Assembly (NCBI GenBank): GCA_027306915.1
Contig: DAHUYW010000055.1
Location: 1-22,452, forward strand
DNA length: 22,452 nucleotides
Reading direction: 5' to 3'
Source of the DNA: Spirochaetales bacterium
GTDB taxonomy: Bacteria; Spirochaetota; Spirochaetia; DAHUYW01
This document shows, one piece after another, positions 13,968 to 21,627 of this stretch; position 1 is the first letter of the stretch, and every line of letters begins with the position of its first letter. The notes under the pieces are model-generated. The model was not told the origin of the DNA and ran no database searches. It was given only the letters and a program-made list of their open reading frames with translations. A program made the position numbers and the translations under genes.

Positions 13968-13982
13968 GGGGAGGAGACAACA

Positions 13983-15500
13983 ATGATTGAAATAATGGAT
14001 ACGACCCTGCGCGACGGCGAGCAGATGAACTCCGTCAGCTATACAGCCGAGGAGAAGCTTACCCTTGCCCGCATGCTCCTCGAAGAGGTCGGCGTCGATC
14101 GAGTGGAGGTGGCGAGCGCCCGCGTCTCGGAGGGCGAGCAGAAGTCGGTCGCCCTTCTCCTGCGCTGGGCGGTCGAACGAGGATTCGTCGACCGAATCGA
14201 GATGCTCGGCTTCATCGACCATGACAAGTCGGTCGACTGGATAGCCCAGGCGGGCGGCCGGGTGATCAACCTCCTCTGCAAGGGCTCCCTGCGCCATGTG
14301 GAGAAGCAGCTGCGCAAGAGCCCCGAGCAGCACCTCGCCGACATCCTCTCCACGATCGAATACGCCGCCTCGAAGGGCTTCACCTGCAACGTCTACCTCG
14401 AGGATTGGTCCAACGGTGCGCTCTCCTCGCCGGACTACGTCACCTTCCTTCTCGACGGCCTGCAAGGGGCGCCTATCCGCCGCTTTCTTATGCCCGATAC
14501 CCTCGGCGTGCTGTGTCCGGACCAGGTGACGCGCTTGTTCGGGGAGGTGGTCCGCGCCTACCCGAGCCTCCACTTTGATTTCCACGGGCATAACGACTAC
14601 GGGCTCGCCACCGCCAATACCCTCGCGGCGGTGCGCGTCGGCGCCCGCGGGGTACACTGCACCGTGAACGGGATGGGGGAGCGCGCCGTGAACACCTCTC
14701 TCGACGAGGTAGTCGTCTGCCTGCATGATTTCGCCGGGCGCAAGACCAATGTAAACGAGGCTGCCCTGTTCCGCATCTCCGAGACCGTCGAGATCTTCTC
14801 GGGGCGCCGGATCGCCCCGAACAAGCCCATCTCCGGGGCCAATGTCTTTACCCAGACCGCGGGGATCCACGCCGACGGCGACAAGAAGGAGAACCTCTAC
14901 GCCAACCCCCTCTTGCCCGAGCGCTTCGGCCGAAAACGCGAGTACGCGCTGGGCAAGCTGTCGGGCAGGTCGAACCTCGACTTCAACCTCGCCGATCTCG
15001 GCATCGAGCTCGCCCCCGAGCAGAAGAAGCTGGTCCTCGATCGGATCATCGAGCTCGGAGACCTGAAGGAGTCCATCACCAAGGAGGACCTTCCCTACAT
15101 CATCGCCGACGTTTTGGACCAGCTGCAGGAGAAGAAATTCGTCATCGACTCCTGCGTCGTAGTGACGAGCAAGGGGGCGAAGTCGGTCGCAAGCCTCAAG
15201 GCGCGGTGCCGAGACTCGGAGGGTGCGGAGTGGAGGGAGTTCGAGACGGTCGGCCAGGGGGACGGGGGCTACGACGCCCTCGTGGACGCAGTGCGCAAGA
15301 TCTCGACAGCCGTCGGCTTCGAGCTGCCGCAGCTCCTGGACTACACCGTCACCATTCCGCCGGGGGGCAAGACCGACGCCCTCGTCCAGTGCGCCATCAC
15401 CTGGCGGGGCGAGAAGACCTTCGTCACCAAAGGCGTGAACTCGGACCAGGTGCTCGCCGCAGCGGAGGCGACGGAGAAGATGCTCAACCTGGTGCTGTAG
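13983..15500 (+). CDS. cimA: (R)-citramalate synthase, Leptospira-type LeuA-like
   Basis: A 505-residue enzyme condensing pyruvate with acetyl-CoA to citramalate, the entry to the pyruvate route to isoleucine. ATG 13983 has GGGGAGGAG just upstream. The N-terminal TIM barrel shows DTTLRDGEQ (residues 6-14), VEVASARVS, NVYLEDWSNG (136-145), MPDTLGVL and the metal-binding FHGHNDY (200-206). Then come FTQTAGIHADGDKKENLYAN, LPERFGRKREYALGKLSG, and a C-terminal regulatory domain with GQGDGGYDALVDAV and LLDYTVTIPPGGKTDALVQ. These strings closely follow the Leptospira citramalate synthase as I remember it and differ from LeuA, which has HQDG where this has HADG. The isoleucine leader supports the same function. 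2-Isopropylmalate synthase is the main alternative. Confidence 0.85.
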   Translation: MIEIMDTTLRDGEQMNSVSYTAEEKLTLARMLLEEVGVDRVEVASARVSEGEQKSVALLLRWAVERGFVDRIEMLGFIDHDKSVDWIAQAGGRVINLLCKGSLRHVEKQLRKSPEQHLADILSTIEYAASKGFTCNVYLEDWSNGALSSPDYVTFLLDGLQGAPIRRFLMPDTLGVLCPDQVTRLFGEVVRAYPSLHFDFHGHNDYGLATANTLAAVRVGARGVHCTVNGMGERAVNTSLDEVVVCLHDFAGRKTNVNEAALFRISETVEIFSGRRIAPNKPISGANVFTQTAGIHADGDKKENLYANPLLPERFGRKREYALGKLSGRSNLDFNLADLGIELAPEQKKLVLDRIIELGDLKESITKEDLPYIIADVLDQLQEKKFVIDSCVVVTSKGAKSVASLKARCRDSEGAEWREFETVGQGDGGYDALVDAVRKISTAVGFELPQLLDYTVTIPPGGKTDALVQCAITWRGEKTFVTKGVNSDQVLAAAEATEKMLNLVL

Positions 15501-15558
15501 CGCCGAGACGGCGCGCTCCGTCGGCTGCGACCAGCTAAGGCCGCCTTCGCGGGCGCGC

Positions 15559-16979
15559 CTACCGCTTGTGGACCGTGACCCGGTACAGCGCGACCCCGTG
15601 GCCGGGGACGTCGGCTCTCATGACCCCGGAGCTCTCGGTGGTTCGCTTTGACCACAGATCATCGAGAAGGTAGCCCGCCGCGCGAGGCAAGCCCAGCCCG
15701 GACGCTGAGGACGAGATCACCCTGGGCGTGGTCGTCAGGTTGAAGAGCCCGACTATCACGTCGCCGTTCTTCTCGGTCTTGGCGAAGACCTGCTCGGCTC
15801 CGGTGTTCACTATCCGCGACGCGTCGAAGCCGTCCTGGTCCACTGCGATGAGCGAGCGGTTCGAAAGGAGGTGCAGGTCGGCCGGATCCAGGTGCGTGAG
15901 GTCGGTTCCAAGATGAGCGGGGAGCTGCCCAGGGCCCAGAGGCTCAGCTGGCTCTGCCGCTCGGCGGGGGTTAGCCCGTCGTCGGCACCGTTGCCTATCT
16001 CGATCGAGTCGTAGTCGTTGTAGCCGCCCTTTCCCCCATAGGGCGCCCAGGCTGCCACCGCATCGAACCGCGACTCGACGTTGGCCCAATCGGTAAGCGG
16101 GTAGCTGCTCCCGCCCGACTCACACTTGTAACATTCAATGTCGTCGGTGGTGCGCCAGCCGTTCGAGTACTCCCTCCAGACGGCTGCGCGGCTGCGGCTT
16201 AAGGTGTTGGATAGCTCCAGGTGGATCGGCCTTCCGGTGTTGCGGAGCGCCTTCGCCCAGGCCGCCACATCGGGGATATCGAAGCTTCCGACCCCGTCAA
16301 GCTTGACGTAATCCACTCCCCAGGAGGCGAGCTCGTTCGCCCACGAGTCGATGAACGCTTGCGCGCCAGGCTTCTTGTAGTTGATGCCGACCATCCCGCC
16401 GCAGTTGTAGTTCTTTTCGGGCTTCATGGTCGCGATCTGGTCGGCGTGGTAGGGGGTGCCCTCGATCGCGGTATTGTCGATGAGCGCCTGTTTGGAGATG
16501 CCCGGCGTGACGTAGAGTCCGAACTTGAGCCCCAGCGAATGGACGTAGTTGGCCACCGCCTGGATGCCGTTCATCGACCCGGAGGAAGGAAACTTGGTGA
16601 AGTCGATGACCCAGCGGCCGTACTTGTCCACGGTGGGCCCCTGCGAGCCGGGACACTCATACCAGAAGTCGTCTTGATTTACGTATAGGTACCCGAGCTC
16701 GGCAAGCCCGCTCGTCACCAGTGCCTTGGCCGCGGCCTCGTCGCCGGCAGCGCTCGGACGGTTGCGGAAGAAGCTCCAGCTGCTCCACCCCAGAAGCGGC
16801 TTCTGCCCCACGCCGTTGTCATACGTGCGGGTCACAGGCGTCGTGGTCGCACACGACACCGTTGCCGCGACCGCCGCAGCTACGGCGACAGCCATGAAAC
16901 CGGCCAGTGCGGCATGCAGGAGGGAGGGGCGTCGATGCCGCTGTCCGAGGGCGCTGCATCTCGAACGAAAGCTTTCCAT
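15559..16979 (-). pseudogene. GH27 alpha-galactosidase lipoprotein, single frameshift
   Basis: A glycoside hydrolase of family GH27, expected to release terminal alpha-galactose (or a similar sugar) outside the cytoplasm. ATG 16979 has GAGGAG upstream. A hydrophobic signal ends in AATVSC (Cys43), a plausible relaxed lipobox. Then come PLLGWSSWSF (61-70), LYVNQDDFWYE, GLKFGLYVTPG, YVKLDG with the nucleophile Asp228, WRTTDDIE with the acid/base Asp near 280, and GGYNDYDSIEIGNG. At about 15913 the frame breaks in SPLIL: one missing G in TTGG(G)AACC. Restoring it gives GTDLTHLDPADLHLLSNRSL and a beta-sandwich C-terminus, 473 residues in all. Either a recent mutation or a sequencing error in a G run. 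It follows the phospholipase-D-like gene by 11 bases. Confidence 0.85.
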
Positions 16980-16990
16980 GCTCGGTCTCC

Positions 16991-17563
16991 TCAGTCGGTC
17001 TTCGTCACCGCATCCGGTCGCGACTCCTCCCACAATCGCTGCCACTCGGCGAGGTAGGAGGCGGCGAGGTCCGGCACGTCGCGGAGGAGGAGGGCATTTT
17101 CGGCGTTCTCGCGGACCGCGGCCAAAGTATAATTGAAGCTCCCGGTCTCCACATCGACTGAATCCATCACCATGAACTTGTCGTGCATGATCGCGTACCG
17201 CGCGTCGAGGCGAACGGGGATGCCCTCCCGGGCGAGATAGGGAATCTCAGAGTAGCGCTGCTCACTTGCCCGCGCGTCGGCGACGATCCCCACGTCGACT
17301 CCGCGCCGGGCTGCTGCGAGAAGCACATCGGCAATCTCGCGATTGGTGAACTCGTAGCAGGCGATTCGGATGGAGTGGTGCGCGAGCTCGATCGCTTGCA
17401 GAACGACCGCAAGCGCCCCGCCTCCGGGGGAAAAGCCGATCTCATAGGTCGTGGGACGGGAGAGCGTCGTCGCCTGAGCGAAGGCCTGCTCCGGCAGGAC
17501 AGCAAGCGCCGCCAGGAACAGGAGCCGCACGCCGATACGGAGGCTGGAAGAGAGGCTGTTCAT
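16991..17563 (-). CDS. Secreted phospholipase-D-like (HKD) protein
   Basis: A 190-residue protein with a signal peptide (LRIGVRLLFLAALAVLPEQA, cut near AFA/QA) and one HKD motif: MHDKFMVMDSVDVETGSFNY, with His127, Lys129, Asp134 and GSxN at 141-144. A preceding segment, SIRIACYEFTNREIADVLLAAARRGVDVGIVAD, is typical of the small Nuc-type endonucleases and related single-HKD proteins, which work as dimers. The location should be outside the inner membrane. The substrate may be nucleic acid or phospholipid; length and layout favour a Nuc-like enzyme. It is the first gene of a two-gene unit with the GH27 gene. The start has only a very short leader after its promoter. Confidence 0.85.
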   Translation of the reverse strand: MNSLSSSLRIGVRLLFLAALAVLPEQAFAQATTLSRPTTYEIGFSPGGGALAVVLQAIELAHHSIRIACYEFTNREIADVLLAAARRGVDVGIVADARASEQRYSEIPYLAREGIPVRLDARYAIMHDKFMVMDSVDVETGSFNYTLAAVRENAENALLLRDVPDLAASYLAEWQRLWEESRPDAVTKTD

Positions 17564-17571
17564 ACCCTCTC

Positions 17572-17600
17572 TCTATACCACGCGCGGCTCGAGCAGTCAA
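17572..17600 (-). promoter_or_regulatory. Promoter of the phospholipase-D-like gene
   Basis: Minus strand: TTGACT (17595-17600), exactly 17 bases, TATAGA (17572-17577). The -10 ends eight bases before the ATG at 17563, so the mRNA would begin within two or three bases of the start codon. The promoter is divergent from that of the toxin-antitoxin pair. Confidence 0.65.
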
Positions 17601-17622
17601 AGCGAGTATATGGGTATTGGTA

Positions 17623-17658
17623 TCTACACTTGACCTCTACACTTCTCCTGGGTAGATT
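17623..17658 (+). promoter_or_regulatory. Promoter of the Phd/PIN pair with direct repeats
   Basis: TTGACC (17630-17635), exactly 17 bases, TAGATT (17653-17658). TCTACACTT occurs at 17623-17631 and again at 17636-17644, flanking and overlapping the -35, and may be the binding site for autoregulation by the antitoxin. The leader of about 18 bases contains GGAAGGAG. Confidence 0.6.
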
Positions 17659-17682
17659 GGACCGGAAGGAGAAAATTCGCTC

Positions 17683-17955
17683 ATGAAGACTGTCAACGCG
17701 CTCGTGATCCGAAATCGACTCGGTGAGGTGCTCGATGAGCTCGCGAGAACCGGCGAACCCGTTCTCGTCAGTAAAGGCCGTGAGGCCCGCGCGGTCCTCG
17801 TTACTGTCGAGGACTTCAGGAGGCGATTTGTCGACAAGCTTGCGGAGGAAGAGCGCCGCCACCTGATCGAGTCCATACGCGCCCAGAGCGAGGAACGTAT
17901 CGGGACATCGAGCAGCATGGAAGTCTTGCGTTCCCTGCGAGGCTACGCGAAGTGA
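17683..17955 (+). CDS. Phd/YefM-type antitoxin
   Basis: A 90-residue protein from ATG 17683, with GGAAGGAG upstream. The N-terminal Phd/YefM DNA-binding fold is visible: MKTVNALVIRNRLGEVLDEL (residues 1-20), then GEPVLVSKGREARAVLVTVEDF. The C-terminal part (residues 47-90) is charged and helical and would wrap the toxin. It overlaps the toxin gene by four bases (GTGA), the usual coupling for antitoxin and toxin. It should neutralise the PIN toxin and bind its own promoter, where a nine-base direct repeat is found. Confidence 0.88.
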   Translation: MKTVNALVIRNRLGEVLDELARTGEPVLVSKGREARAVLVTVEDFRRRFVDKLAEEERRHLIESIRAQSEERIGTSSSMEVLRSLRGYAK

Positions 17956-18395
17956 AATACGTGATCGACGCGTCGGTCGCGCTCCGGTGGCTCATTCTCG
18001 AGGAGCACGACGCAGGCGCCGAGATGGTGCTTGATTGTCTCGTCGACGACCCGTCGCTCTTTGCGGTCCCGGAGCTGTTCGCGTTCGAGGTCTTCGCGGT
18101 GCTGTGCCGCACCCATCCCCGACCCTTGGAAACCTTCACGAAGGCGGTCCTCCCGCTCCTCCAAGGAGGTGTCCTGCGCTATCCGATGACCGAGTCGATC
18201 GCACGGCGCGCGGCGCGGTTCGTCGCGCGCGGCCTCTCCGGTAACGACGCCTGCTATCTCGCCCTCGCCGAGGAGCTCGATGCGCGATGGCTAACCTTCG
18301 ATGCGAAGGCCTTGGTGCAGGCTGGAGAGCAGGAGCGCTCGGTCGACCTGTCCAAGGGTGCGCCTGCGGAGCTCCGCGAGCGTTTTCGACATTGA
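17952..18395 (+). CDS. PIN-domain toxin (VapC-like)
   Basis: A 147-residue PIN nuclease from GTG 17952. The acidic metal-binding residues are present: Asp6 (VIDASVALRW), Glu46 (ELFAFEVFAV), Asp99 (LSGNDACYLALAEEL) and Asp117 (WLTFDAKAL). VapC toxins cut RNA, often initiator tRNA or the sarcin-ricin loop; the target here is unknown. It is translated together with the upstream Phd-type antitoxin. The pairing of a Phd-type antitoxin with a PIN toxin is common. The module looks intact, unlike those at the left end of the window. Confidence 0.88.
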   Translation: MKYVIDASVALRWLILEEHDAGAEMVLDCLVDDPSLFAVPELFAFEVFAVLCRTHPRPLETFTKAVLPLLQGGVLRYPMTESIARRAARFVARGLSGNDACYLALAEELDARWLTFDAKALVQAGEQERSVDLSKGAPAELRERFRH

Positions 18396-18419
18396 TGCGA
18401 AACGCTCGACCGAAAATCC

Positions 18420-18461
18420 TTGACCGGCCGCGCCGGATAAGATAAATTAGCACAGATAAAT
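18420..18461 (+). promoter_or_regulatory. Promoter region of the padR-emrB operon
   Basis: TTGACC (18420-18425), 17 bases, TAAATT (18443-18448). GATAAAT occurs twice, at 18441-18447 and 18455-18461, 14 bases apart; this could be an operator for the PadR-family product. The start codon is about 55 bases downstream of the predicted transcription start. Confidence 0.45.
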
Positions 18462-18511
18462 CGTGAGATTGCCGCGTCATCTATCGCCTGCATGCGAAAG
18501 GAAAGGTGTCC

Positions 18512-19081
18512 ATGGTTGCCGACATTATGATCCTCGCCCTTCTCCGGTTGGGTCCAAAGCACGGCTATGACATCAAGAAGCGCATCGAGCGCATCCTGCA
18601 GCAGAAGGGCAGGATGAATACGAATCTTCTCTATCCCGCGCTCCACCGTTTGGAGGAGATGCAGGCGATCGAGCGAAACGTCCACGAGCAGGAGAGCAGG
18701 CCGACCAAGTTCGTCTATCGCATCACTCCAAACGGCGAGAGGCACCTTCGGGAGCTCATCGAGCAGTTCGGGGAGGCGGAGGCCACTAAGGAAGATGAGT
18801 TCCTGGTGCGGCTGGCCTGTTTCGATCTTGTCGAGGAGCGCACTCGGCTGCGAATTCTCGATCAGCGGAGGCTTGCGCTCACCCAGAGGCTGACGCGCGG
18901 CAAGTCGATCCGTGCGGTGTGGGCCGAGGACATCGATTCGCCCTGGATCGAAAGGATAGTGGGCTTCGGCGAGCGCCGGCTGCGCGAAGAGCTCGGGTGG
19001 CTGGAGGAGATCGAGAAGCTCGCTCTCGAGGCTTCCGACGGGGAGCCGGCTCGGACGAGTCCCGGAGGTTTCAAACTGTGA
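18512..19081 (+). CDS. PadR-family transcriptional regulator
   Basis: A 189-residue regulator. The N-terminal winged helix is of PadR type: DIMILALLRLGPKHGYDIKK, then LLYPALHRLEEMQAIERNVH and FVYRITPNGERHLRELI (residues about 3-85). The C-terminal half is a helical dimer domain of the Vir-like kind. ATG 18512 is preferred with GGAAAGG five bases upstream; a GTG two codons earlier is possible. Its stop overlaps the start of the EmrB-type gene, so it is co-translated with the pump. PadR repressors commonly control adjacent efflux genes and are released by toxic compounds; that role is inferred from position. Confidence 0.9.
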   Translation: MVADIMILALLRLGPKHGYDIKKRIERILQQKGRMNTNLLYPALHRLEEMQAIERNVHEQESRPTKFVYRITPNGERHLRELIEQFGEAEATKEDEFLVRLACFDLVEERTRLRILDQRRLALTQRLTRGKSIRAVWAEDIDSPWIERIVGFGERRLREELGWLEEIEKLALEASDGEPARTSPGGFKL

Positions 19082-20667
19082 GCGACGGAATAGGCAGCGT
19101 CAAAGAGGCTGCACCTACGCTTCCCGGCGTGCCGGAGTCGAGTCAAGGGATATCTCACTGGCTGGCGCCGGTCCTCGTCGCGTTGATTGGCGCCTTCATG
19201 GCCATCCTGGATTCGAGCATCGTCAATGTCGCCTTGCCCACGATCATGAACGTGTTCGGGGTCGACACCAGCGGCGTCGAGTGGGTGGCAACGGCCTACC
19301 TGCTTGCCCTCGGCGTAGTCGTGCCCTTTTCGGGCTGGCTCGGCGACACCATCGGCTACAAGCGGCTGTACATGCTGTCGATGGCGGTTTTCGTTGCCGG
19401 CTCGCTGCTGTGCACCGCGTCCTGGAACATCAATTCCTTGATCGTCGCGCGGGTCATCCAGGCCCTCGGTGGAGGGATGATCATGCCGGTCACCATGGCC
19501 ATGGTCTATCGCATGGTGCCGCGCGACCGGATCGGCAGCGCGATGGGGGTGTTCGGCATCGCGCTCCTCGTAGCGCCGGCGCTGGGGCCGACCCTCGGCG
19601 GCTACCTGGTGGAGTACGTCGATTGGCGGTGGATCTTCACGATCAACTTCCCGGTGGGCATCGTCGGGATTCTCCTGTCCTGGTTCTTCCTGCCCGAGTT
19701 CACCTCCAAGCACCCCGGCAGGCTCGACGTGGCAGGTTCCATAACGTCGGCAATCGCCCTCTTCTCTCTGCTCTTGGCCTTGAGCAAGGGCTCTGACTGG
19801 GGGTGGGGCGCCGAGTCGACCGTGATGCTCTTCTTCCTGAGCTTCGTCATGCTGGTCCTTTTCGTCTACCTCGAGCTAACCGCCGAGAAGCCCCTGCTCG
19901 ACCTTCGGGTTTTCAAATACACGGCGTTTACGATGGCGAACCTCGTAATAGTCGTGACGACGATCGGGATGTATGCGGGGCTTTTCTACCTGCCCCTCTT
20001 CCTCCAGAACATCCGCGGCCTGGGCGCAATGCAGACCGGCCTCCTGCTCATGCCGGGAGCGCTCGTCTCGGGGATGATGATGCCGATCGTCGGAAAGCTC
20101 TACGACAAGGTTGGCCCGCGCCCACTTGTCATCACGGGGGTGCTCCTCCTTGCGTTCACCACCTTCCTCTTCCATAATCTGAGCATCGTTACGGCCACCT
20201 CGACGGTCGTATTCTGGGTGATGATTCGCGGAGTCGTCATGCCGCTCGCAAACATGCCGGCGCAAACCTCGTCCCTGGCCGAGATCCCCAACGAGCTTAT
20301 CGGCCGCGCCTCCGCGATGACGAACATCATCGGAAGGGTGGCGAGCTCCCTCGGGATCGCGGTCCTCACCTCGATCCTCAGCGCGCGCCAGGCGCTCTAC
20401 GGCGCCGCCTACGGCTGGAGCTTGAACAATGCCAACTCGGCGCTCCCCACCACCGTCGCCGCGCTGGGCGCGCGGATGGGCGGCGGCGCGCAGGGCAACA
20501 GCTTTGCGCTTGCCTTTCTGGCCGGCCGTATCGGCCAGCAGTCCTACGTGAGCGCCATCGACGATGTCTTCGTCATCACCGCGGCCTTCACCCTCCTTGC
20601 CCTCATCCCCTCCTTCTTCCTGAAAAAGGCGAAAAGCGGACGGATGGGCCCGGGAGCAGCCGAGTAG
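19078..20667 (+). CDS. emrB: EmrB/QacA-type MFS efflux transporter
   Basis: A 529-residue, 14-helix inner-membrane pump. GTG 19078 overlaps the padR stop (GTGA), with GGAGG ten bases upstream. Features: LIGAFMAILDSSIVNVALPT in TM1 with the DHA2 Asp, motif A GWLGDTIGYKRLYM, LIVARVIQALGGGMIMPVTM, motif C GIALLVAPALGPTLGGYLVE, and a long C-terminal half ending AFTLLALIPSFFLKKAKSG. It exports hydrophobic compounds using the proton gradient. The next two genes supply an EmrA-like adaptor and a TolC-like channel, so export probably runs straight across both membranes. Substrates are unknown. Confidence 0.93.
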   Translation: MSDGIGSVKEAAPTLPGVPESSQGISHWLAPVLVALIGAFMAILDSSIVNVALPTIMNVFGVDTSGVEWVATAYLLALGVVVPFSGWLGDTIGYKRLYMLSMAVFVAGSLLCTASWNINSLIVARVIQALGGGMIMPVTMAMVYRMVPRDRIGSAMGVFGIALLVAPALGPTLGGYLVEYVDWRWIFTINFPVGIVGILLSWFFLPEFTSKHPGRLDVAGSITSAIALFSLLLALSKGSDWGWGAESTVMLFFLSFVMLVLFVYLELTAEKPLLDLRVFKYTAFTMANLVIVVTTIGMYAGLFYLPLFLQNIRGLGAMQTGLLLMPGALVSGMMMPIVGKLYDKVGPRPLVITGVLLLAFTTFLFHNLSIVTATSTVVFWVMIRGVVMPLANMPAQTSSLAEIPNELIGRASAMTNIIGRVASSLGIAVLTSILSARQALYGAAYGWSLNNANSALPTTVAALGARMGGGAQGNSFALAFLAGRIGQQSYVSAIDDVFVITAAFTLLALIPSFFLKKAKSGRMGPGAAE

Positions 20668-20671
20668 AGCC

Positions 20672-21604
20672 ATGTCGCGAAACGGTGTCATCGGTGTCAT
20701 CTCCGCAGTCGCGGTGGTGTGCGGACTGGGTATCGCAGGCTTCTACCGGTACCAGCAGGCGCACTACGTTTTCTCCGACAACGCGACAGTCTCGGGCCAT
20801 CAGGTTGTGGTGAGCGCTCAAGGCCTCGGCCGGATTGTCGCCATGACCGCCTCGGAAGGACAGCGGGTGGCAAAGGGGGAGGTGCTCGTGCGGCTTGACG
20901 ATACGGCGCTGCAAGAAGCGGAGCAGGAAGCTCAGGCGGGGGTCGAATCCGCCCGTACCGGGGTTTCCCTCAGCAGGGACCGACTGAACCAGGCCGATCA
21001 GGATCTCGCGCGGGCGACCATCCAGTATCGGAACGGGATAATTCCCGCCGCCCGATATGAGCAGATCAAGACCGCCGAGGCCGAGGCCAAGGCTGGCTAC
21101 GGCATCGCCCTTGCGGGAGCAGGACTCACGGCGGCGCGGCTCGACACCGTCCGCACGTCGCTCGCGAAGACGATCATCGCCTCGCCGGTCGACGGCGTGG
21201 TGGCTAAGAAATGGAAGGCAGTCGGGGACGTGACTGCGCCGACCCAGCCGATCTATACTCTCTACGATCTTTCGGACCTCTGGGTGGCTGCGAACATCAA
21301 GGAGACCCACATCCGGTTCGTGAAGGTCGGCGACCCGGTTCGGATCACCGTCGATTCGCTTCCGGGCCGCCACTTCTTGGGCCGCGTCGAGACCTTGGGA
21401 GTGGGAACCGTGACGGCGCTCTCTTCGCTTGGCTCGGGCGGAGGCTCGCCGAACTTTACGAAGGAGACCCAGTGGCTGCCGGTGAAGATTGCGATCGATT
21501 CCCGCCCGCAGGCGCACGCCGCGTTGCTTCCGGGAATGTCGGCCGTGGTGAAGGTCGAGATCCGCTCCGGCGGCGGCCATCGCTCTTCGACTTCAGGCCG
21601 GTGA
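20672..21604 (+). CDS. emrA: EmrA/HlyD-type membrane-fusion protein
   Basis: A 310-residue periplasmic adaptor anchored by one N-terminal helix (VIGVISAVAVVCGLGIAGFY, residues 6-25). Then come the first half of the lipoyl domain (VVVSAQGLGRIVAMTASEGQ), a short coiled-coil hairpin (about residues 75-165, with ARATIQYRNGIIPAARYEQI), the second lipoyl half (IIASPVDGVVAKKWKAVGDV), and a beta-barrel domain with LSDLWVAANIKETHIRFVKV and GDPVRITVDSLPG. It is about 80 residues shorter than E. coli EmrA, mainly in the coiled coil. It starts four bases after the emrB stop and bridges EmrB and TolC. Confidence 0.92.
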   Translation: MSRNGVIGVISAVAVVCGLGIAGFYRYQQAHYVFSDNATVSGHQVVVSAQGLGRIVAMTASEGQRVAKGEVLVRLDDTALQEAEQEAQAGVESARTGVSLSRDRLNQADQDLARATIQYRNGIIPAARYEQIKTAEAEAKAGYGIALAGAGLTAARLDTVRTSLAKTIIASPVDGVVAKKWKAVGDVTAPTQPIYTLYDLSDLWVAANIKETHIRFVKVGDPVRITVDSLPGRHFLGRVETLGVGTVTALSSLGSGGGSPNFTKETQWLPVKIAIDSRPQAHAALLPGMSAVVKVEIRSGGGHRSSTSGR

Positions 21605-21627
21605 GCGCAGAGCCAAAGGGAGGCCAG

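Noticed and set aside
13884..14870. A 328-codon minus-strand frame over the attenuator and cimA
   Set aside because: Antisense to the citramalate synthase and crosses the terminator hairpin; composition is that of a shadow.
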